DNA of 64,000 nt, taken from the NCBI RefSeq assembly GCF_011764565.1, contig NZ_AP022871.1, positions 5,022,320 through 5,086,319 on the forward strand, read 5' to 3'. Position numbers and translations under genes: made by a program. The notes under the pieces were generated by a model, which did no database searches, was not told where the DNA came from, and was given only the letters and a program-made list of their open reading frames with translations. The stretch is from Phytohabitans suffuscus (GTDB lineage Bacteria; Actinomycetota; Actinomycetes; Mycobacteriales; Micromonosporaceae). Shown here one piece after another: positions 36,480-46,000 of this stretch (its first letter is position 1; every line of letters starts with the position of its first letter).

Positions 36480-38861
36480 ATGCGCCGCATCGCCATCCTC
36501 GACGCACCGTCCAACCTCGGCCTGCGCCCGCCGACCGAGACGTCGGTGCCAGGCTGTGCGAAGGCGCCCGGCGCGCTGCGCGACCACGACCTGGTAGCCC
36601 GCCTCGCCGCCCGCGACGCGGGCTGCCTGACCCCACCGAGGTACGACCCTGGCGACTGGCGGCCGGGCGACGGTGTGTGCCACGCCGAGCAGATCGCGGC
36701 ATACTCGCTCGCCCTGGCCGACCGCATCGGCTCGATCATCGACGCTGGCGAGTTTCCGGTCGTCCTGGGCGGCGACTGCTCCATCCTGCTCGGCTCGGCC
36801 CTGGCCATGCACCGGCAGGGCGAGGTGGTGGGCGGCCGGATCGGGCTGGTCTTTGTCGACGGCCACTCCGACTTCCGCCACCCCGGCAACGCGTCCTATG
36901 TGGGCGCCGCCGCCGGCGAGGACCTCGCCCTGGCCACCGGCCGCGGCCAGGCCGACCTCGCCGGCATCGAGGGCCGCCGGCCGTACTTCCGGGACGTCGA
37001 CGTGGTGGTGCTGGGCATCCGCGCCCAGGACGAGTACCGCCTCGACCTCCAGGCCGCGGGCATCATCACCCGCCCGGTGCCCGCCCTGCGCGTGGAGGGC
37101 GCGGCCCGCACGGCACAGTGGGCCCGCGACCAGCTAGACGACTGCGCCGGCTACTGGCTGCACGTAGACGTCGACGTGCTCGACCCCGCGGTGATGCCCG
37201 CGGTGGACGCTCCCGACCCCGGCGGCATCGCCTTCGCCGAGCTGGAGCTGCTGCTGAGCGGCCTGGTCGACACCCCGCGCTGCCTGGGCGTGGAGATCAC
37301 CGTCTTCGACCCCGACTACGACCCGGACGGCTCCTACGCCGCCGAGATCGTCGAGGCCGTGGTCGCCGGCCTGGCGCCCGTCCGCATGGCCGACCCCGCG
37401 CCCGCCCCACCTCCGCCCCTGTCACACCCCGCCGCCCTCCCACCCGCCGCCGTCGCCGGCCCGCTCACCGAGCCGGCCGGTCCGCTCACCGCGTCGGCCG
37501 GTCCGCTCACCGCGTCGGCCGGTCCGCTCACCGCGTCGGCCGGTCCGCTCACCGCGTCGGCCGGTCCGCTTGCGTCGGCCGGTCCGCTCGCGTCGGCCGG
37601 TCCGCTCGTGTCGGAGGCCGGTCCGCCTACGGCTTCGGGTGGTGGGCTCGTGTCTGAGGCCGGTCCGCACGTGGCTTCGGCGGGCTCGCTCGCGCCTGAG
37701 GCCGGCGGGCTCGCGCCTGAGACCAGCTGGTTTTCGTCCGAGGCTGCGGCTGGCCTGCTTGCGCCGCCGGGCGGCTCGCCCTCGCCGGGGGCCGGCTCCG
37801 CCGAGCCAGCCGACCCTTCGCCGGGCGCTGAACCACCGGCGGTTGATCTCGCGGATTCGCCGGACACGGTCCCGCCCCGGCCGGCCTTGCCCTTGGGCGG
37901 CCGAGCACCCGGAGCCGGCCGAGCCTTCAGGCGGCTCCATCTTGTGGCTGCCAGGCCCTTTGACAGTTCTTTCGCCAGACTCGTCCGCGGACCCAGACTC
38001 GTCCGCGGACCCAGGCTCGTCCGCGGACCCAGGCTCGTCCGCGGACCCAGGCTCGTCTGCGGGCCCAGGCTCGTCTGCGGGCCCAGGCTCGTCTGCGGGC
38101 CCAGGCTCGTCCGTGGGCCCAGGCTCGTCCGCGGACCCAGGCTCGTCCGTGGGCCCAGGCTCGTCCGTGGGCCCAGGCTCGTCCGTGGGCCCAGGCTCGT
38201 TCGCGGGCCTAGGCCCAGACCCGTTCTCGGATCCGGAAACGCCTGCACCGGGCTCGTCCGCAGACGAGGCTGGGCACTCGCCGGGATCGGATGGTTGGGC
38301 AAGCGAGCCCTCGCCGCCGGCTGCGGAGCCCTCGCCCGACCACGTCTTGGCGGCGGACGCCCCTCTGGCACCCGACGCCGCCCCGACAACGGACCGGTCT
38401 TCCGCGCCGGACTGGCCTTCCCCCGCACCAGACTCGGCTTCCGTGCCGGACTCGGCTTCCGTGCCGGACTCGGCTTCCGCCCTGGACCAGGCTTCCGCCC
38501 TGGACCGGGCCTCCGCGCTGGAGGCCGCCCCGCGCTGGAGGCCGCGTTGCGGTCTGCCTCGGCAGCGGGAGCTGTCGCTGTGCCGGAAGCCACCTCCGCG
38601 CCGGACCCTGCCTCCGCACTGGGGCGGCGCTGCGGCCCGCTTCGGCAGCGGGGGCTGTCGCTGCGCCGGAGGCCACCGCCCCGCCGGAAGCCACCTCCGC
38701 GGTGGGTCCGGCCTTGGTGGTGGAGCCCGCGTCCGTGCGAGAGTCCGTCTCCGCGGCAGAGCCCACCCTCGCGCCAGAGCCCGCTTCCGAGCCGGAGCCC
38801 GCCTCCGCGCCCGACGGTGATCTCGTGCCGGCGGCTGACGAGTCCACACCGGAGCCTGTGA
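36480..38861 (+). CDS. Arginase/agmatinase-family protein running into a repetitive tail
   Basis: Residues 1-300 are a ureohydrolase fold: LGGDCSILLGS, FVDGHSDFR (D127, H129, D131) and LHVDVDVLDP (D230, D232, D235) form the two-Mn site. Cys100 sits where classical arginases have His. From about residue 305 the frame continues into Pro/Ala/Ser-rich repeats with no stop until 38861 as written. Coding signal moves between frames within the tail, so this end is probably not the true one. Either a real long-tailed protein or a lost stop near 37400 would explain it. Substrate (arginine, agmatine, guanidino acid) is unknown. Confidence 0.7.
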   Translation: MRRIAILDAPSNLGLRPPTETSVPGCAKAPGALRDHDLVARLAARDAGCLTPPRYDPGDWRPGDGVCHAEQIAAYSLALADRIGSIIDAGEFPVVLGGDCSILLGSALAMHRQGEVVGGRIGLVFVDGHSDFRHPGNASYVGAAAGEDLALATGRGQADLAGIEGRRPYFRDVDVVVLGIRAQDEYRLDLQAAGIITRPVPALRVEGAARTAQWARDQLDDCAGYWLHVDVDVLDPAVMPAVDAPDPGGIAFAELELLLSGLVDTPRCLGVEITVFDPDYDPDGSYAAEIVEAVVAGLAPVRMADPAPAPPPPLSHPAALPPAAVAGPLTEPAGPLTASAGPLTASAGPLTASAGPLTASAGPLASAGPLASAGPLVSEAGPPTASGGGLVSEAGPHVASAGSLAPEAGGLAPETSWFSSEAAAGLLAPPGGSPSPGAGSAEPADPSPGAEPPAVDLADSPDTVPPRPALPLGGRAPGAGRAFRRLHLVAARPFDSSFARLVRGPRLVRGPRLVRGPRLVRGPRLVCGPRLVCGPRLVCGPRLVRGPRLVRGPRLVRGPRLVRGPRLVRGPRLVRGPRPRPVLGSGNACTGLVRRRGWALAGIGWLGKRALAAGCGALARPRLGGGRPSGTRRRPDNGPVFRAGLAFPRTRLGFRAGLGFRAGLGFRPGPGFRPGPGLRAGGRPALEAALRSASAAGAVAVPEATSAPDPASALGRRCGPLRQRGLSLRRRPPPRRKPPPRWVRPWWWSPRPCESPSPRQSPPSRQSPLPSRSPPPRPTVISCRRLTSPHRSL
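37458..37619 (+). repeat. 21-bp/18-bp tandem repeats (GPLTASA units)
   Basis: One degenerate 21-bp unit, then four exact copies of GGTCCGCTCACCGCGTCGGCC (37479-37562), two 18-bp variants and a final 21-bp variant, all in phase with the arginase-family frame and encoding A-G-P-L-T-x-S style repeats. Confidence 0.9.
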
Positions 38862-39876
38862 GGGCCAAGCCGGGCCGGGTCGCACCCGCGGCGCGAAAGC
38901 CGCCTGCCGCTGAGTCGGCCGCCAGCATGGCGTCCGCCGCGAAATCCGGCGCCCGCACCACCTCCGGCTTGGCCGGCGGCCCCGGTGGATCCATCGCGGA
39001 CGCCGCGGCGCCCCCTCCGCTGTTGGGCGACGACGCCGCCGCCGAGGTCCTGGCGGCCGCCGCCGCGGCGGCTGGCATTCGCAAGCCGCCGAGTGCGCGC
39101 AAGGCCCCCGACGACGACGCCGAGACGCGGTCCGCCACCTCCACGACCAAGGCGTCGCGTGCCGAGCGTGGAAAGGCGGAGCCGAAGACCACCGGCGAAG
39201 AGAGCCCGGACGACCCGAAGCCCGGCCGGCGCCCCAAGGGTGAGCCCGACGCCGTGCTGCGGCGAAAGGCGGAGTCGGCGTGGATGGACGTCGCCGCCGA
39301 CCTTGCCGCGCGGCGGGGACGCCCGCGGAGCGAGCCACGCGGCGGGCAGCCACGTCGGGTCCGGCCGGCATCCGCAGGGTGGCCGACGCCGGGCCCGCGA
39401 AGCTCCGCCGTGGTGGCGAGGCCGAGGCTTCCTGGAAGGACGACGAGCCCGCGTCCACCCACGACGCCGACTGGCCAGAGAGCGACAACGCCGACCAGCC
39501 AACGGGCGACAAGGCCGACCGGCGAAGGAGCGACAAGGCCGACCGGCCCGGCGGTGGCAGGGCCAGCCGGCGGGGGACTGACGAGGCCGACCAGCCCGGG
39601 GACGACGAGGCCGGCGTGGCCGCGCGTGACGGTGGCTCAAGCAGGCACGACCACGGCGAGGGAGCGGACGAGGGCCGGGCCAAGCCGAGGGGTTCGCTGC
39701 CGGTGCCGGCTTTCGAGCCGTTCGGCCCGCCGGCCAAGGCCGGGCCCGGTCGCCTGCGACGCAAGAAGCCCCGCCAGGCGAGACCGCCTAAAGACCGTCC
39801 GTCCACAGTGGTAAGCGGGTGGTGCGTGACTCCAGACCAGAGACCTTCCGGGGTCAGGGTGCGGGTCTGTCCATAG
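37898..39876 (+). other. Probable continuation of the low-complexity coding tail in shifted frames
   Basis: Codon-position bias and protein character (acidic, Pro/Ala/Ser-rich, then a basic end) move between frames at about 37890-37905, 38528-38531, 38621-38624 and 39315-39318. The last three are each repaired by one base in a C4 or G4 run; the first needs one fewer or two more bases. Repaired segments read naturally (APALEAALRSASAAGAV, then ALGAALRPASAAGAVAAPEA, then RRGTPAERATRRAATSG) and end after a conserved-looking SLPVPAFEPFGPP and a basic KK-R segment at a stop at 39874-39876. No known domain is seen in the tail. The opposite strand is also open but lacks this continuity. Confidence 0.5.
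37977..38210 (+). repeat. Thirteen tandem 18-bp repeats (GSSADP units)
   Basis: Thirteen head-to-tail units of AGGCTCGTCCGCGGACCC with a few variants (TCTGCGGGCCC, CCGTGGGCCC). The unit length is a multiple of three, so copy-number change would keep the frame. In the best coding frame they give G-S-S-A/V-D/G-P. There are no unique spacers between units. Confidence 0.92.
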
Positions 39877-39937
39877 TGATCTCCGTGCTTCGGCAGGTCT
39901 GTCCGCCCGATGTGGCGACTGGGGGTCGGTTTCGGTG

Positions 39938-39985
39938 GATCGTGGTATGGATCCGCCCCTATGGGGGCAGTTTCATACCACGATC
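39938..39985 (+). repeat. Core hairpin H2, copy in R3
   Basis: GATCGTGGTATG pairs with CATACCACGATC (12 bp). Compared with the R1/R2 copies, position 11 is T instead of C, which turns a C-A mismatch into a T-A pair, and the inner loop is TAT instead of TCT. Confidence 0.85.
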
Positions 39986-40356
39986 TGTTGCCGGGAGCCG
40001 CGCGTTCGAGGGCAGGATGGCGGCGGTGCCGAGTTCGTCCGGTTTGTTCTCCTCGTCAAGGGGTGATCGTGGGCCTCAGCGATCCAATGGGGACAGACCG
40101 GAAAGCCGCCGGGTCGTTCCCCGGGCTGGCGTCGGCCGCTTTCCGCCCGATCGCCTGTCCGCCAGGGCCTGAGGGATCGGGTTCGGCTGGTGAGCTGCCC
40201 GCACAGGGGCAACCGGCGTCCACAATCAGCTGACCGGCGGGGACGAACCAGGCGATTTCGGCGGCGGCACCGCCGCATCGCGCCCCCGGCGGCGACACCC
40301 GTCGCACCGCGACCCCGGCCGCCTCGCCATCGCTCAAACCCTGACCGCGAAAGCTC

Positions 40357-40640
40357 CATAGAGCTTCCGGGGTGGAGGTGACACTGTCTGTCCATATTGG
40401 TGGCCCGGGCGGCGATCAACCCCGGACCCGGGGTTGAGCCGCCGCGATGTCCGTGGTTCCCGCGCGGCCCCACCCTCCACGGTCCACAACCCATCCCGGC
40501 GGGCCGGCAGCGCCCGCCCACCGGGACCAAGATCACACCACGCCGGACTCCCTCGCCACCGGGACGTCCCCGAAATGCCGGCGCGCCCACCGCGACCGGC
40601 GACGCGGGCGACGCGCTCAGACCTCGACCCAGAAAGGTCC
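40357..40640 (+). repeat. Dispersed repeat module M3, copy 2
   Basis: Collinear with 24453-24775: GTGACACTGTCTGTCCA, GGTGGCCCGGGCGGCGATC, then CCCGGACCCGGGGTTGAGC, and matching blocks to the end. Overall similarity looks like three quarters or better by eye. Confidence 0.7.
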
Positions 40641-40649
40641 ATAGATTTT

Positions 40650-40707
40650 GGGCTACCGCGATGTCCGCGGTGGTCCGGACCGTTGCTCCCGCGGCCTCAC
40701 CCTGCGC
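40650..40707 (+). repeat. 59-bp repeat E, copy 3
   Basis: GGGCTACCGCGATGTCCG through GGCCTCACCCTGCGC. Unlike the other copies it does not directly follow a recognised gene stop; it follows module M3. Confidence 0.7.
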
Positions 40708-40858
40708 GTCACACGAGAGGGCTGCTGTTGATCAGGGACTTTATGGCGGGACACGCCCGCGAAGTCCCTGACCAACACCGCTGGACGCCCACTGGCTGGG
40801 CGGCGCGTAGCGGCGGCGGGCGAGGGGCACGGGGGTTGCGAACTCAGGGTGAGCAGGG

Positions 40859-40917
40859 CGGAGGGTGAGGCTGCGGGAGCAGCGGTCTGGACCACGACGG
40901 GCGTCGCGGCAGCTCTG
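40859..40917 (-). repeat. 59-bp repeat E, copy 4
   Basis: The reverse strand reads AGCTGCCGCGACGCCCGTCG and ends CCTCACCCTCCGC. It lies downstream of the penicillin-binding protein gene, in its sense orientation, beyond that gene's terminator hairpin. Confidence 0.7.
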
Positions 40918-40951
40918 AGGTTGTTTCGCTTCTCTCTCTTGAAACGGAGCC

Positions 40952-40975
40952 GGTGGGCGCACGGATGCGCCCACC
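40952..40975 (-). terminator. Terminator hairpin after the penicillin-binding protein gene
   Basis: GGTGGGCGCA (40952-40961), a 4-nt loop and TGCGCCCACC (40966-40975) form a perfect 10-bp stem 16 bp after the leftward stop. On the minus strand it is followed by CGTTTC. Confidence 0.8.
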
Positions 40976-40991
40976 TCCGGAGCGATGCGGG

Positions 40992-42907
40992 TCAGGCCAG
41001 GCCGCGCAGGAACTTCTCGGCGACCGGGACCGAGCTTGCCCCGCTGTCGCCGCCCTTCTCGACGAACACGGCGAACGCGATGTCGCCCTGCCAGCCCACC
41101 CACCAGGCGTGCGTGTTGGCCGGATTGTTGTCGAACTCGGCGGTGCCGGTCTTGCCGTAGACCGGCTCGCCCGGCACGTCCTTCAGCGCGGAGCCCGTGC
41201 CGCTCGTGACCACCTCGCGCATCATCGTGCGGAGCGCCTCGGCGGAGCCGGCGTTCAGCTCCGGGCCGGGCGCGGCCTTCGCCGCGGGGGCGGGATCGGT
41301 GAGGATCGTGGGCTGCTGCCACTGGCCGCGCGCGACCCCGGCGGTCGCCGCGGCCATCGCGAGCGGGCTCACCACCGTCGTGCCCTGGCCGAACGAGGCG
41401 GAGGCGCGCTCGGTGGCCGAGCCGCCGGTGGAGACCTTGCCGGTGAACGCGCTTACGCCCAGGTCCCACTTGCCCTCGAGCCCCAGCGCGCGGCCGGCCG
41501 TGGCCAGGCCGTCGTCGCCGAGCTTGGGGCGAGGCCGACGAAGGCGGTGTTGCACGACCGGGCGAAGTCGACCCGAAACGGGACGGTGCCGAGGGCCATG
41601 TCGTGCGAGTTCTTGTACGAGCGGCCGTCGACGGTGGCGTTCTTCGGGCAGTCGACCTTCGTGTCGAGCGTGACCGAGCCGTTGTCGAGCAGGGCCAGCG
41701 CGGAGACCATCTTGAACGTCGAGCCGGGCGGGACCGACGCGTCGAAGGCGAGGTTGACGTCGCCGGTGTTGGCGACCGCGGCCACCGTACCGTCGTGGAT
41801 GCGCACCGCGACCAGGGCCGCCGTCTTGGGAGTCCGGCCGCCCACGCCGCGCAGGGCGTTGTCGGCGGCCCGCTGGATCGCCGGGTCGAGCGTGGTCTTG
41901 AGCGGGGCACCGGGCTTGGGCTCGGCCTGGAACACCTCCGCCACGTCCTCTGTGGTCTTTTCGGTGCCCTCGCCGGTCTTGCGTACGATTTTCACGGTCT
42001 GCCCGACACCGCCCCGGAGCTGGTCGTCGTACCGCTCCTGGAGGCCGCCGTGCCCGATGACGTCGCCCACGACGTACTTGCCCGGGTTGTTGTCGAGGTC
42101 TTCCTTCTGCACCGGGTCGACGGTGCCGAGCAGCGCGCGGGCGAACTCGCGGGTCGGCGCCAGGTAGCGGTTCTCCTCGCGGTAGCGGGTGCCCGGGAGG
42201 TCCTGGAGCCGCTGGCGGATCTTCAGGTAGACCTCCTTGCGGAGCGTGACCACATCGACGAAGTGGGTCGGGTCGGCGGCCGCCGCTCGGGCCGGCAGGC
42301 CGGCGAGGTCGACGTCGACCTGTACCGACTTGAACGCCGCGTCCAGGTCTTTGACCAGCTGCTCCATGCCGGCGACCTTGCCGGGCTCGATGCCGACCAC
42401 CACCACCGGCCGGGACTCCACGATCGGCTTGCCGGTGGCGTCGAGGATCGAGGCGCGCTCGGAGGTCTTCCGCTCGATCGCGAACTCGTCACCGCCGGTG
42501 AGCTTCTCCTGGACGAGCTTGGGCTCCCAGATCACCTGCCACTTGTCGTCGGCGGCCTTGCTGAGGCGGACGGTCGTCGGGTACGTCCAGTGCGCGCCGC
42601 CGGGCAGCGTCCAGTCGACCTTGACGGTGCTCGTCGCGATGTCCTTGGTGATCGACGCCTCACCCTCGCGGGTGAGTGCGGGCGGTGTGGCGGACAGCAC
42701 GCCGGAGAGCGACTTGATCTCGGTCACCACGTCGGCGGCCGGGATCTTCTGCCCGCCGGGGTCGATGAAGCCCACCGCGTCGAGATTGCCCGAACGCCAC
42801 CCGGACAGGAACGCGTCAACGCTCTTCTCCGGCCCGTCATCGCTGCCGCAGGCGGTCAAAACGCCCGCGGTCAGCACTACCGCCGCCACCCCGTGAATCA
42901 CACGCAT
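40992..42907 (-). CDS. MecA_N-type class B penicillin-binding lipoprotein, frame broken once
   Basis: About 638 residues when repaired. The signal peptide ends in a lipobox (VLTACGSD), so it is anchored to the outer face of the membrane. An NTF2-like MecA_N domain (about 25-145) precedes a PBP dimerisation domain (about 150-330) and the transpeptidase domain. Active-site motifs are S-x-x-K in GSTFKMV, S-x-N in ARSCNTAF and KTG in YGKTGTAEF. The frame shifts in the G4 run 41526-41529; one base joins FVGLA to PKLGDDG. It cross-links peptidoglycan. The gene is divergent from NAD-glutamate dehydrogenase across 138 bp. Confidence 0.9.
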
Positions 42908-43045
42908 TCCGTGACGGTAGTACGTGCGCGGAGGTCACCGATGCCCCGTGTGGTGCCTATACCGGCTGGGCCCGGGTACTCGGGATGGGCCTAGTCTTTA
43001 CAAAGACAGCCCACAGCGTGGTGGGCGAGGGGGGAGTGTGCACCC

Positions 43046-46000
43046 ATGGTCCGGCGTGCGGACACTGCGGCCGGTGGGCGGGCTGGAGACCCAGCGGCGG
43101 CCGAGCAGATCGGGGCCGGTGCGAGCGTCGACACCATCGCGGACGGCACGCTCCCAGATCCGCCGAGCGTCGACGAGGTGGAGGACGCCGAGATCGACGA
43201 GCCGGTGCCGAGCACCGAGCGCCTCGTCGCGCAGGCCGTGGCGCTGGCGGGCGACGACCTCGACGCGGCGGCGCTGGTCGACCGGTTCTGGCGCTTCGCT
43301 CCCGACGAGGAGCTGATCGGATACACGGCGGCCGAGATGCTCGCCGCGGCGCGCAGCCACCGCGAGCTGGCCGAGCAGCGGGTGCCGGGCGAGCTCAAGC
43401 TGCGGATCAGCGAGCCGGGCGCGGCTGACGACCACACCGTGATCGAGATCGTCGCCGACGACATGCCGTTCCTCGTCGACTCGGTCACCGCGCTGCTCAC
43501 GGCCCACCACCTCGACGTACACCTGCTGGTGCACCCGCTGATCGTGGTGCGCCGCGAGCCGCTCGGCAAGCTCGCCGAGGTGGCCGCCGAGGTCGAGGCG
43601 GACGACGCGATCGACGGCGACATCGTCGAGAGCTGGATGCACATCGAGGTCGACCCGGTCCGTGACGCGGTCGCCCGCGACCAGCTCCGCCGCGAGCTGC
43701 AGCGGGTGCTCACCGACGTGCGCGAGGCGGTCGAAGACTGGCCCAAGATGCGCCGCATGGCGACGGCCATCGCCGACCAGCTGGCCGCCGCGCGCAACAC
43801 GCCGGACCGCCCGCCGGTGCCGGAAAAGGACATCACGGACTCCGTCGAGCTGCTGCGGTGGCTGGCCGACGACCATTTCACCTTTCTGGGGTACCGGGAG
43901 TACCGGCTGGCCGAGGGTGAGGGCGACGACAAGCTGCTGGAGGCGGTCATGGGCACCGGCCTCGGCATCCTCCGCCAGGACCAGACCGCGCCCCGCGTGA
44001 TCTCGTCGATGACGCCCGAGGCATACGCGAAGGTGCTGGAGAAGCGCCTGTTGATCATTACGAAGGCAAACTCGCGGGCCACCGTCCACCGCTCGGCGTA
44101 CCTCGACTACATCGGCATCAAGATCTTCGACGCGGCCGGCGACGTGATCGGCGAGCGGCGCTTCCTCGGCCTCTTCTCCACGGCGGCCTACCGCACCAGC
44201 GTGCGCGACCTGCCCGTCGTGCGCCGCAAGGTGGCCGAGGTGCTCGACCGCTCCGGCCTGTCGCCGCGCAGCCACTCCGGCAAGGACCTGCTGCAGATCC
44301 TGGAGACCTACCCGCGCGACGAGCTTTTCCAGATCAAGACCGACGCCCTGTACCAGGCGGTCATCGGCGTGCTGCGCATGGCGGGTCGCCGCCAGCTGCG
44401 CCTCTTCCTGCGCCGCGACGGGTACGGGCGGTTCATCTCCTGCCTCATCTACCTGCCGCGCGACAGGTTCACCACGCAGAACCGGCTCAAGATGCAGGAG
44501 ATCCTGCTCCGCGAGCTCAACGGCATCGGCGTCGACTACACCACCCGGGTGACGGAGTCGACCCTGGCCCGCATCCACTTCATCGTGCGCACCGAGCCGG
44601 GCAACCCGCCGGACGAGATCGAGCCGGACCAGCTCGCCGAGGAGCTGGCCGACGCCACCCGCCTGTGGGAGGACGACTTCCGGCTGGTGCTGGAGCGAAA
44701 GCTCGGTGACGAGCAGGCCAAGCGCCTCTACCACCGGTACGCGGACGCGTTCCCCGAGGGCTACAAGGACGAGCACGCGCCGTTCGAGGCGGTCAAGGAC
44801 CTGGCCAAGCTGGAACTGCTCGACGAGCCGGGCCAGCTGGAGATGCACCTGTTCCGCAAGGACCACGACCCGACGAACGTGCGGTTCAAGATCTACCGGT
44901 ACGGCGAGCCGATGGTCCTCTCCGCCGTCCTGCCGGTGCTGCACTCCCTCGGCGTGAAGGCGATGGACGAGCGGCCGTACGAGCTGCGCCGCCCCGACGC
45001 CGCCGTCTACCTGTACGACTTCGGCCTGGCCCTGCCCGAGGCGCACCGCGACCTGAACGAGGTGCGGGCGCACGTGGAGAACGCGTTCGCGGCCGCCTGG
45101 CGGGGTGAGGCGGAGGTCGACGGCCTCAACGAGCTGGTGCTGCGCGCCGGGCTCACCTGGCGCCAGGTGGTGGTGCTCCGGGCGTACGCGAAGTACCTGC
45201 GCCAGGCCGGCACCTTCTTCTCCCAGCGCTACATGGAGACCACGTTCACCGAAAATCCGGCGATCGCGGGGCTGCTGGTGCGGCTCTTCGAGACCCGGTT
45301 CGCGCCCCGCCCTGCGCTGCGCCCGGAGGAGCGGGAGGAGCGCGCCGCCGAGCTGATCGACGAGATCGGCAAGCAGTTGGACGCGGTGGAGAGCCTCGAC
45401 CAGGACCGGATCCTGCGCTCGTACCTCACGCTGATCCAGGCCACGCTGCGCACCTCGTTCTTCCAGCGGGGCAAGGACGGGCGGCCCAAGTCGTACGTCG
45501 CGTTCAAGCTCGACCCGCAGGCGATCCCCGACCTGCCGGCGCCGCGACCGAAGTTCGAGATCTTCGTGTACTCGCCCCGTTTCGAGGGCGTGCACCTGCG
45601 CTTCGGCCCGGTCGCGCGGGGCGGGCTGCGCTGGTCCGACCGGCGTGAGGACTTCCGCACCGAGGTGCTGGGCCTGGTCAAGGCGCAGACCGTGAAGAAC
45701 GCGGTGATCGTGCCGGTGGGCGCCAAGGGCGGGTTCGTCCTCAAGAAGAAGCCGGGCGACCGCGAGGAGGCGGTGGAGTGCTACAAGCGCTTCATCGGCG
45801 CGCTGCTCGACGTCACCGACAACCTGGTCGGCGGCAAGGTGATCCCGCCCGCGACGTAGTGCGGCACGACCCGGACGACACCTACCTGGTGGTGGCCGCC
45901 GACAAGGGCACCGCGACGTTCTCCGACATCGCCAACGAGATCTCGGTGCGGCGCGGTTTCTGGCTCGCCGACGCGTTCGCCTCCGGCGGCTCGGCCGGCT

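Larger units (their letters stand above)
39877..40991. repeat. Long non-coding repeat region R3
   Basis: 1.1 kb without a credible gene. It holds, in order, the upstream module (GTCTGTCCATAGTGA near 39867), core hairpin (39938-39985), the conserved tract to about 40115, a degenerate hairpin near 40190-40230, module M3 (40357-40640), repeat E copies at 40650-40707 and 40859-40917 (inverted), and the terminator of the penicillin-binding protein gene. Confidence 0.78.

Noticed and set aside
37977..38210. CRISPR array
   Set aside because: The 18-bp units are contiguous and lack unique spacers; this is a coding tandem repeat.
37422..39806. A 794-codon minus-strand frame with DEPGPTDEPG repeats
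   Set aside because: Unbroken, but the plus-strand repair pattern (single missing bases in G/C runs) matches that seen in known genes, and the plus strand continues the arginase-family frame. Not fully excluded.
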